A stretch of DNA of 64,000 nucleotides. Origin: Aequorivita sp. UBA3180 (GTDB lineage Bacteria > Bacteroidota > Bacteroidia > Flavobacteriales > Flavobacteriaceae). Below are positions 57,421 to 64,000 of this stretch, piece after piece; positions within the stretch are counted from its first letter, which is position 1, and each line of letters begins with the position of its first letter. Where the stretch lies: contig DEXQ01000018.1 in assembly GCA_002364215.1 (NCBI GenBank), forward strand, positions 109,591 to 173,590, in the 5' to 3' direction. The notes under the pieces are model-generated. The model did not search any database. It saw only the letters and a program-made list of their open reading frames with translations, and was not told the DNA's origin. A program made the translations under genes and the position numbers.

Positions 57421-58176
57421 ATGGCAAAACAAACGGGAACATTAAAGTTAAAGGGAACCATTGGGGATATTAATTATTACCAATCCAAAAATGGGGGACA
57501 TCTGGCGCGAGCAGCCGGAGGTGGGTTTCAAAAGGGTTCAAAGCACAAGGAAAGCATGGTGCGGACTATGGAAAACGCCTCGGAGTTTGGGCGGTGTAGC
57601 AAGACCAAGAAAGTTTTTCGCATTGCGCTTGCCCCATATTTATGCGTTCGCAAGGATGGAGAACTTCATGGGCGGATGGTTCAATTGTTTACCAAGTTGA
57701 AGGATTTGGACACTATGAATAGTCGAGGCAATAGGAGAGTGGGGCGTGGATTGGAGACACCTAAGGGCAAACAGATACTAAGGGATTTTGCTTTTACCCC
57801 TTCGTGTAGTATTACGGAGGTATTGGCTTGTTCCTTAAACTATGATTTTGATACCCGCACGCTTAGTGTTACAAATTTTGATATTAAGGATGTTGGTTTT
57901 CCTGCTGGGTCAACCCATATGGCGCTTACATTGGGGCTTTTGCAATTTGATTTTGATACGCTGGGCTACCAACTAAAGAACAGTGCGCCCCTATATATTG
58001 ACAAGGAGTATAGTGCGACTTCCTTTGAGATGCAGACGGATTTGCCTGAGGTGGAAGGGACGGCTGTGGCGGTTTTGGGAGTGAAGTTTTATCAGAAGGT
58101 TGAAAGTACCTATTATTTGTTTAAGAGTGCTAATGCTGTTGGGGTGGAGGTTTTGGGAGTTAAGGGCGAAGGGTGA
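57421..58176 (+). CDS. Protein of unknown family beginning M-A-K-Q-T-G, 251 aa
   Basis: The frame starts at ATG 57421 (an earlier non-ATG start would add 14 residues from AT-rich DNA). The N-terminus reads K-L-K-G-T-I-G-D-I-N-Y-Y, then L-A-R-A-A-G-G-G-F, then E-N-A-S-E-F-G-R; the C-terminal half is beta-rich (F-D-I-K-D-V-G-F-P-A-G, V-A-V-L-G-V-K-F-Y-Q-K). I recall similar Bacteroidota proteins without known function. The gene is somewhat richer in G than its neighbours and is next to repeats, so it may be horizontally acquired. No signal peptide or membrane helix is seen. Confidence 0.7.
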   Translation: MAKQTGTLKLKGTIGDINYYQSKNGGHLARAAGGGFQKGSKHKESMVRTMENASEFGRCSKTKKVFRIALAPYLCVRKDGELHGRMVQLFTKLKDLDTMNSRGNRRVGRGLETPKGKQILRDFAFTPSCSITEVLACSLNYDFDTRTLSVTNFDIKDVGFPAGSTHMALTLGLLQFDFDTLGYQLKNSAPLYIDKEYSATSFEMQTDLPEVEGTAVAVLGVKFYQKVESTYYLFKSANAVGVEVLGVKGEG

Positions 58177-58583
58177 ATAGGTGAGTGGGTGAATTTGTGA
58201 GTGGTGCGTTTGGATTTATTGAATAATCGATTTTGCTTTATCCTCCAATAAATTCATTTTCTGTTTTTCCTTTGACTGCGGTCAGGGTACCCTAGCTCAA
58301 GGCAGGCTAAATGTTGAGCAAGACTGAGATTACGAGGCCGATAGGTCGTGGCAATTTTTAGAGGTTGCTTTTAACATCCCCCTAGCCCCCTTCAAAGGGG
58401 GGATGATCTTAACTTGACCTTGGCAAATTAACTCCGTTGAATCTTCGATTTGCTTCACTTTGACAAGTTCAGTACAGGCAGTCGCTCCTCTTGTTGCTTC
58501 TTCGCAGTGACATTTCCGATGATTTACAAAAATTGTCATTGGGAGCGTAGCGAAGCAATCTCTAGCGGTGTAAACACCACCCG
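58177..58583. other. Repeat-filled spacer without a gene
   Basis: About 400 bp of mixed dispersed repeats: a CCTTTGACTGCGGTCAGGG variant (about 58268), the palindrome CATCCCCC...GGGGGGATG (58375-58405), and a GGAGCGTAGCGAAGCAATCT element (about 58543-58562) of a kind common in Bacteroidota spacers. Frames crossing it encode repeat-like peptides only. Confidence 0.6.
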
Positions 58584-59855
58584 CTATAAACATTCAAAAC
58601 ATTTGTGCAGTTCCATGGGCACATCAGCATCATCAGATCCCTTTAAAGGCTGGGTTAGAAAATTTTTGCTTTGTAGCACCTTATAGAACTCCAAAGCATA
58701 ACGATTCAAATTGTTACGCCGAGCAATTAAAATATCCCTTATTTCCTTGCCATGCAATTGATGAATTTCCTTTGGCCAAGTGGCTAATGCGTGGTCTATA
58801 GCCGCATCTGTTAAATGGTTTTTTATATATGCTGCCTGAGCCTGGAATGTTTTTTTTGGCACCCCCTTTAAAAAATAGATATCAAAAGGATATACCAGCC
58901 CGGGAATATAATCTACTTCCTCCTGAAATGGACGCAATCGAGGCTGTACATTTTTGGATGCAATAATGCTGGGTAACAGGCCGTCAATGGTAAAAAAGGC
59001 ATTGTCCCGATCACTGGCAAGTGGTATGGCGATATATCGGTCATTCTTTTTTTGCAAGAACCATCCCCATTGCTTGGCGTGGCGATCCCAGTCGCCTATT
59101 ACGATATCAAAAAGCCTATTTCTCACCAGAGCCTGGGTATCGATATGTAATTTATCCCGGTGTTTGAATTTTTGCTCCTGTAATTCCTCCGTGTCGATTA
59201 TAGCTATAATATTTTCAAACGCTGACCAATTTTCTTCACCTTCGGTTTCATATTCCAGCCAGTACAGTTTATTGCCAAAGCCTTCATTGTATTTACCCAA
59301 AGCCTCTTGGTTAGGAACAAATACCAACCGTGGGTGCGTATGAGACAAGTGGACCGCCTCAGCTAGTTTTGCCACAACCATAGCCCCATAAGGGTGCTGG
59401 GCGGTAATGCCGTCAATTATTAAATTCTCAATTCCCAATGTTTTGGCGAATTCAGGTATGAGGGGTTCAGGATCTTTGGCAACACTTCGTAAGGTGTAAA
59501 CCAGACCTTTAACACTTTTAAGTCGTAACGATTTAGTTTGTTTTCCACCTCCTTTTTTTAGTATGGTTAGTCCTCCATAGGTCCGGTCCAATAGAAGCAC
59601 AGGTACCTTTACCGGTACTGCCCATTCTGCCCTGTATTGCTCACCTTGCATAATTTCTTTTAGCAACGCTCCCTCATAGATGGTCGCCGCAGCCACGCTA
59701 ACGCTATCCAGATTTTCAAAATTTAAGGTTTCCACATTTTGTTTCCCCACTAAAACATCAGTGTGGCCGGTATCGGGATGACTCCATAAGGAGAAGTAAA
59801 TTATGGCAATAAAAAATAAAATAAGTCCGAGTAAAATCAGTATTATTTTTTTCAA
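58584..59855 (-). CDS. Membrane-anchored HipA/FAM20-like atypical-kinase-fold protein
   Basis: 423 residues from a TTG at 59855 (there is no ATG before the previous stop at about 59886). Residues 4-24 form a membrane anchor, so the body is probably periplasmic. A Gly-rich loop G-G-G-K-Q-T-K-S-L (102-110) is followed by Y-T-L-R-S-V-A-K-D with candidate Lys127, then the G-D-W-D-R-H motif (254-259) and S-D-R-D-N-A-F (281-287). These resemble the catalytic and metal-binding aspartates of HipA, CotH and FAM20C atypical kinases. The stop is 407 bp from the preceding plus-strand gene, and the cytosolic partner, if any, is not in the window. Kinase activity is inference. Confidence 0.6.
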   Translation of the reverse strand: MKKIILILLGLILFFIAIIYFSLWSHPDTGHTDVLVGKQNVETLNFENLDSVSVAAATIYEGALLKEIMQGEQYRAEWAVPVKVPVLLLDRTYGGLTILKKGGGKQTKSLRLKSVKGLVYTLRSVAKDPEPLIPEFAKTLGIENLIIDGITAQHPYGAMVVAKLAEAVHLSHTHPRLVFVPNQEALGKYNEGFGNKLYWLEYETEGEENWSAFENIIAIIDTEELQEQKFKHRDKLHIDTQALVRNRLFDIVIGDWDRHAKQWGWFLQKKNDRYIAIPLASDRDNAFFTIDGLLPSIIASKNVQPRLRPFQEEVDYIPGLVYPFDIYFLKGVPKKTFQAQAAYIKNHLTDAAIDHALATWPKEIHQLHGKEIRDILIARRNNLNRYALEFYKVLQSKNFLTQPLKGSDDADVPMELHKCFECL

Positions 59856-60033
59856 ATCTGGGTATTTTTTAAAAGTAAGGAAAGATTATAATTATAAACA
59901 ACTAATTCAATACTAGCATAAAATAATGGAATTGACACTTTTTCCAGAGCACGACTAAAGGTTGCTAGACACATTTAATGTGTCAATAGAATAAATAGGG
60001 GAGTAAGGTAGCTCCCCAATTTATAGCTGTACA
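59856..60033. other. Spacer with no gene seen
   Basis: No credible frame or promoter was found apart from the start region of the kinase-like gene. Confidence 0.4.
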
Positions 60034-60171
60034 TTATGCGGGAATTTTAGCAGCAATATCCATTCGGTCCCAATTGCGGTGTTTTTTTATGGCATCCTTA
60101 AATGCCTTGGCATCGGCATTTATCAAAACCGCCTTGTCTTCGGTATGTTTTCCGGCGCTAATTTCACTTCG
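60034..60171 (-). pseudogene. 3' remnant of a lost gene
   Basis: On the minus strand, 45 codons end at a TAA at 60034-60036: the peptide reads S-E-I-S-A-G-K-H-T-E-D-K-A-V, then I-N-A-D-A-K-A-F-K-D-A-I-K-K-H-R and ends A-A-K-I-P-A. The composition is protein-like, but a TAG closes the frame at 60172-60174 inside a TTCACTTCGCTACGC dispersed-repeat word. It looks like the tail of a longer protein cut by a repeat. I do not recognise the family. Confidence 0.35.
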
Positions 60172-60274
60172 CTACGCTTTTTGAAATTCACTCGGACACC
60201 CGCGGATATGATTTTATTTCTATATATAATGAAATTGGTAATTTACTGGAAGTCAAGAAAGATGAAAATCTTAA
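60172..60274. other. Repeat-derived spacer
   Basis: It begins with a TTCACTTCGCTACGC-type repeat and then AT-rich sequence. No gene is supported. Confidence 0.4.
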
Positions 60275-63200
60275 TTATTCCTGCTTTATAAATTTCCTAC
60301 TATAAATATTCTGTTCTATATCAATAAGCTTCACAAAATACATTCCCATACTAAGCTGTTCAATATTTAATTGTTCTATACCCTTTGGATTTGCTACAAT
60401 AAAAATTAATTGTCCCAGATTATTAAACACCTTCGCATCAACTATGGGTAGCGCGCTCTTTATATTTAAGATGTCACTGCTAGGTACAGGGTAAAGTGCA
60501 ATGGAATTTGTAGCATTTTCCTCAACACCCAAATTATCAATTACGGTGGTGATAACAGTATTAGTAATTACGGGAGGGTTAAAGTCGAAATAAATAGCGG
60601 CACTGTTAAGCATAAAGTCGCCCACGGCAATAGTGCTTTTTGGTTTTATCTTATATTGAATATATCCGTGCGAGTCGGGCTCATTGCTTGTGGAATCTGG
60701 CAAATTTATATTGTTAAAGATAAACTCTACTTGGTTTCCATTAGTAATTTCAATTCTATTGCTGTGGCTAATATTTTCAATTTGTAATGTATTCCAATCC
60801 AAATTTGAATCAAGTTCATTGCTTACACTTACATTAATTGCCGATGCCGTACCCGTATTTTGAAAGCGGATGATGTAGTGCAAGTACTCATCGGCTTCCT
60901 CTATAAAAATGCTTTCGCCTTCTAAAACTTGAATATCATTGGGATCGTGGGAGCCTATAACTGTTTGATTTAATGTGAAGGTATTATCAGCTTCCGTTAA
61001 ATCCCCGCTCACAGGTTCTATAATTGCATTATAAACCAATACATCATCAATCTGTGTGGTGGGAGGGGTTGCAACTTGAAAATTAATATCTATGCTTCTT
61101 GTCTCAAAAGGCTTGAAGTTACTGTAATCAAAAGTTATCGTACTGTTAGTTTGTGAGCTAAGGGGTTCGCTTGCGCTTAAAAAGTCAAGGCGCACTTCAT
61201 CAAAATTAACGGTTATAGCGCCATCAAGAACAGTAGTTCCCACATTGTTGAATACCATTTGATATTCGGCCTCAAAGCCCGGACGTGCATCACCCAAAGG
61301 GTAAAATGTAATATTTAGATCGTTGATTACAGCTGTAGGTTCAACACAAAAATCTGCTAAATCGCTATTGTTTTGACCCGTAAAAATAGAAGTATGCGAA
61401 GCGGGATTCGGACTGTAATAAGTAGGCAGTTCAGATGCTAGGGTAGTGGTGAAAGTGCCTTCATTGGTATAAAGCAGATACTCTCCGTTAGGTTGTGTAA
61501 ATGTTGCAAAGCTATGGGTACCATTATCGGTAACTACCATAACCTGCCTCATTGGTTCATCATTGCTTGTACAGCCGTTGCTGTCTAAATCGAGGGTTAC
61601 GGTACCGTTTATAGTATTGCCCAAACGACCAAAGTTTTCATACCACTTCAGATTATCTCCCAAATAGGTACTTGCGAAGAGATCCTGAGTGCCATCGTTA
61701 TTTACATCTGCGATAGCCATTCCTTGGGCACCATTCATTTTTAAATCGATAATCTGCTGTGGGCCAAAGGTTCCCAAGCCGTCAGTGTTTTCATACCATG
61801 AAATGGTATCGGCGCTATAATCGGACACAAACACATCCATATCACCATCTTGGTCAGCGTCCATAGTTCTGATTAGCCAGGGTGATAGACAGGTGTCGGT
61901 TATAACATTTCGGGGGCCAAATGTTCCTGCACCATCGGTATTTTCATACCACACTACCATATCATCGCCCAAGGAGGAACTTAAAATATCCACATCACCA
62001 TCACCATCAATATCCGAATAATAGATTCCCATGATTCCGTATATAACATCATCAATAAAATTTGGTGCACTAAAATCACCTTGCCCGTCAACATTCTCAT
62101 ACCATGCAACCTTATAAGCACTACCATAATCGACGGTAATAACATCTTTATCCCCGTCACCGTCAATATCAGCTGTATAGATAGATTCAGTGTAACCTAT
62201 ATTTTCATCAACTGTTTGCGCTGGGCCAAAAGCGCCCAATCCATTTAAATTTTCAAACCACACTACTCCTAAATTTAAATCAAAAACGATCACATCCATA
62301 TCGCCATCGCCATCGAGATCATCGGCATGCACTACCATGGAGCCATCAAGATCTATAGAAAAAGGCTGTTGTTCCACAAAGTTACCCTGCCCATCTATAT
62401 TTTTAAACCAAGTAGCTTTATCATCATCATTTGAAGATGACAAAACATCGATATCACCATCGCCATCAAGATCGGCTGCATAAACGGATTGTACATAGGA
62501 TAGGGTTTCTGCTACAATTCTCGGGGAGCTAAAATTGCCCTGCCCATCTAAATTTTTAAACCAAGTGATGGTTCCTACTTCAGAATTTGCCGAGACAATA
62601 TCAATATTCCCATCCCCATCAAAATCGGCTGCCTCAATGCTATAGGAACCTTGTACACCGTCAATAACACTCATAACAACTTCAGGGCCATAGATACCCT
62701 GACCGGTACTTGGATACCAAGAAATTTTGTCGCCATAGGTAATGGTAAGAATATCAAAAGCACCATCTTCGTTGATATCTGCTACATATGCAAGATTTTT
62801 TGTGGCAATAAGAGGTTGTTTGGAAGCAAAGTTTCCCTGACCGTTTAGATTTTCATACCAACCAATTTCATTTCCGATAGTCGCTACAATATCCAAATCA
62901 CCATCATAGTCAAAATCTTCCAGGAGAAAACCGCGTACATCATCGGCATTAATTGATTGGGGTGCTGAAAAATTTCCTTGCCCATTCATATTCTCATAAA
63001 ACATGAACCCATCTGCTTGTCCGGTACTCGTAATGATGTCATTGTCGCCATCGGCATCAATATCAAAACCGTATAATGAATAGGTGTTGAAAAGATCGTC
63101 ATCAATCATGAGTTCCGGGCCAAAAGTCCCTTGCCCATCCAAATTTTCAAACCACACCGTTTTGTTGTCATAAAGTGTTGCAGCTACAATATCCAAATCG

Positions 63201-63802
63201 CCATCTCCATCCAAGTCGGATAAAGCTATATTTATAGCTCTGTCAACATTTGTGGTAATTATATTTTCAGGCCCGAAAACGCCCTGTCCATTTGTATTCT
63301 CAAACCAAGCAATCTTGTTCTCATTGGAAGAGGTGGCAACTACATCTAAATCGCCATCGCCGTCAATGTCTGCCGCGATGGAATTTGAGATGCCTGCTAC
63401 ATTAGCAGTAATTAATCTAGGGGTCCCAAATCTTCCACTACCATCATTACGAAACCACACCACTTTACTGTTTTCGGCAGAGGAAACCAAAAGGTCTATA
63501 TTGCCATCGTTGTCAAGATCAACAGCACTGGCAAACTTCGGGGCTTGAACATCAAAGGATATTATTTGCTGCGTACCTAAATTGCCAGCCCCATCATTTT
63601 TGTACCAAGCAATTTTATTGTCATGTTGAGAAGTCGAAACCATATCCAAATGACCATCCCCATCTAAGTCGGCTGCAAAAGCAGAATTAGCACCATTGGT
63701 ACTTCCTTGGTCAATAATAGTATGTGGTAGAAAGCCCACTTGGGCAGTTGTTTTAATAAAAATGCCTACCAGTAAGCTAATGAAGAGTAAAGACTTTTTC
63801 AT
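60275..63802 (-). CDS. FG-GAP/VCBS repeat protein with DUF7619-like and T9SS sorting domains
   Basis: 1175 residues with a Sec signal (T-T-A-Q, about residue 21). About 14 FG-GAP/VCBS repeats follow, each with a Ca-binding D-x-D-G-D-G-x-x-D loop (A-D-L-D-G-D-G-H-L-D, S-D-L-D-G-D-G-D-L-D, M-D-A-D-Q-D-G-D-M-D) and a W-Y/F-x-N half; together they form one or two beta-propellers. From about residue 730 come beta-sandwich parts with a DUF7619-like domain (G-S-H-D-P-N-D-I, I-R-F-Q-N-T-G-T-A). The last 75 residues are a T9SS type A sorting domain (Y-P-V-P-S-S-D-I-L-N-I-K, then K-F-I-K-Q-E). It is a secreted, surface-located protein of unknown ligand. Confidence 0.9.
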   Translation of the reverse strand: MKKSLLFISLLVGIFIKTTAQVGFLPHTIIDQGSTNGANSAFAADLDGDGHLDMVSTSQHDNKIAWYKNDGAGNLGTQQIISFDVQAPKFASAVDLDNDGNIDLLVSSAENSKVVWFRNDGSGRFGTPRLITANVAGISNSIAADIDGDGDLDVVATSSNENKIAWFENTNGQGVFGPENIITTNVDRAINIALSDLDGDGDLDIVAATLYDNKTVWFENLDGQGTFGPELMIDDDLFNTYSLYGFDIDADGDNDIITSTGQADGFMFYENMNGQGNFSAPQSINADDVRGFLLEDFDYDGDLDIVATIGNEIGWYENLNGQGNFASKQPLIATKNLAYVADINEDGAFDILTITYGDKISWYPSTGQGIYGPEVVMSVIDGVQGSYSIEAADFDGDGNIDIVSANSEVGTITWFKNLDGQGNFSSPRIVAETLSYVQSVYAADLDGDGDIDVLSSSNDDDKATWFKNIDGQGNFVEQQPFSIDLDGSMVVHADDLDGDGDMDVIVFDLNLGVVWFENLNGLGAFGPAQTVDENIGYTESIYTADIDGDGDKDVITVDYGSAYKVAWYENVDGQGDFSAPNFIDDVIYGIMGIYYSDIDGDGDVDILSSSLGDDMVVWYENTDGAGTFGPRNVITDTCLSPWLIRTMDADQDGDMDVFVSDYSADTISWYENTDGLGTFGPQQIIDLKMNGAQGMAIADVNNDGTQDLFASTYLGDNLKWYENFGRLGNTINGTVTLDLDSNGCTSNDEPMRQVMVVTDNGTHSFATFTQPNGEYLLYTNEGTFTTTLASELPTYYSPNPASHTSIFTGQNNSDLADFCVEPTAVINDLNITFYPLGDARPGFEAEYQMVFNNVGTTVLDGAITVNFDEVRLDFLSASEPLSSQTNSTITFDYSNFKPFETRSIDINFQVATPPTTQIDDVLVYNAIIEPVSGDLTEADNTFTLNQTVIGSHDPNDIQVLEGESIFIEEADEYLHYIIRFQNTGTASAINVSVSNELDSNLDWNTLQIENISHSNRIEITNGNQVEFIFNNINLPDSTSNEPDSHGYIQYKIKPKSTIAVGDFMLNSAAIYFDFNPPVITNTVITTVIDNLGVEENATNSIALYPVPSSDILNIKSALPIVDAKVFNNLGQLIFIVANPKGIEQLNIEQLSMGMYFVKLIDIEQNIYSRKFIKQE

Positions 63803-63881
63803 TCAATGATTTTTTTGAAACGCAATATATTAAAATTTTGTTAATGGAAATTATGTTTTTGCGTTAGTGTGCTCGATATAC

Positions 63882-63968
63882 TTCGACCCTTCGACCCTTC
63901 GACCCTTCGATCCTTCGACCCTTCGACCCTTCGACCCTTCAACCCTTCGACCGTTCGACCCTTCGACA
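63882..63968 (+). repeat. 8-bp tandem repeat TTCGACCC, about ten copies
   Basis: Ten consecutive 8-bp units run to 63961 (variants TTCGATCC at 63906, TTCAACCC at 63938, TTCGACCG at 63946). The last runs into TTCGACAGGCTCAGG, a word of the CCTTCGAC...CTCAGG dispersed element, so the array probably arose by slippage within that element. It lies upstream of the FG-GAP gene. Confidence 0.9.
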
Positions 63969-64000
63969 GGCTCAGGGCAGGCAGGCTCAGGACAGGCAGG

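Noticed and set aside
58330..58593. 87-residue minus-strand frame with C-H-C-E-E-A-T-R-G-A-T
   Set aside because: It is made of dispersed repeat words read in frame, a common source of false genes in these genomes, and overlaps the end of the kinase-like gene.
60079..60291. 70-residue plus-strand frame M-F-F-Y-G-I-L
   Set aside because: It runs antisense to the gene remnant at 60034-60171 and to the end of the FG-GAP gene and has no protein-like features.

Overview
The window looks like chromosomal DNA of a marine-type Flavobacteriaceae (Bacteroidota; Aequorivita or a close relative is a guess from protein flavour, not tested). The evidence is an AT-rich composition, many lipoproteins with short Bacteroidota-type signal peptides, two proteins ending in type IX secretion (T9SS) sorting domains, bacillithiol synthesis (bshB1), a parA-parB-DUF5683-dapB-lepB block, and promoters with the Bacteroidota -7 element TAnnTTTG. 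No rRNA, CRISPR array, prophage or complete insertion sequence was seen.

Layout. 1-9 kb: a truncated Asp-box beta-propeller lipoprotein, an MBL-fold lipoprotein, hutI-hutG (histidine degradation), a PLP trans-sulfuration enzyme, bshB1, tRNA-His and an M28 peptidase. 9-18 kb: a persulfide dioxygenase-rhodanese, a secreted DUF4397 protein, a stress-like group (four-helix-bundle protein, FAD oxidoreductase, DUF421, Lys/Glu-rich peptide), a sirtuin, TrmH and RdgB. 18-26 kb: a DEAD-box helicase with a long leader, GNAT, an aldehyde dehydrogenase, a 2H-phosphoesterase lipoprotein and two SDR enzymes. 26-31 kb: parA, parB, DUF5683, dapB, lepB. 31-36 kb: a sugar dehydrogenase and a three-gene biotin-dependent acyl-CoA carboxylase. 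36-43 kb: a P-type cation ATPase, an outer-membrane barrel, two membrane proteins and an Mla-type lipid transport operon. 43-51 kb: a sulfide/persulfide detoxification cluster (Crp/Fnr regulator, diheme cytochrome-DUF3365 lipoprotein, TPMT-like methyltransferase, TauE/SafE exporter, 1-Cys peroxiredoxin, CstB-like enzyme, SQR). 51-57 kb: a heavy-metal efflux operon with a CzcA-CzcC fusion. 57-64 kb: a repeat-rich accessory stretch with a gene of unknown family, a membrane-anchored atypical-kinase-like protein, a gene remnant and a large FG-GAP/T9SS protein.

The strongest unexpected signal is regulatory. Three promoters in the sulfide cluster carry a perfect palindrome GTAAC-N4-GTTAC (43775, 46313, 49203). 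Three other promoters (P-type ATPase, outer-membrane barrel, mlaE) carry an FNR-like YTGAT-N4-RTCAT (35693, 38311, 40456). In all six the dyad centre lies exactly 29.5 bp upstream of the T of a -7-like octamer, the geometry expected of class II activation by Crp/Fnr dimers. The Crp/Fnr gene at 43098, directly upstream of the first GTAAC site, has an NtcA-like recognition helix (R-V-V-V-S-R; NtcA binds GTA-N8-TAC) and a three-cysteine cluster in its sensor half. I infer that it is a thiol- or persulfide-responsive activator of the SQR/CstB-like/TauE/peroxiredoxin genes, with bacillithiol a plausible thiol partner because bshB1 is present.

Dispersed and tandem repeats are frequent between genes (inverted repeats at 34050 and 30824, a CCTTCGACTGCGCTCAGG-type element at 17417 and 29204, 7-bp, 8-bp and 11-bp arrays at 50797, 63882 and 57293), and two seem to have entered coding sequence (czcB start, trmH end).
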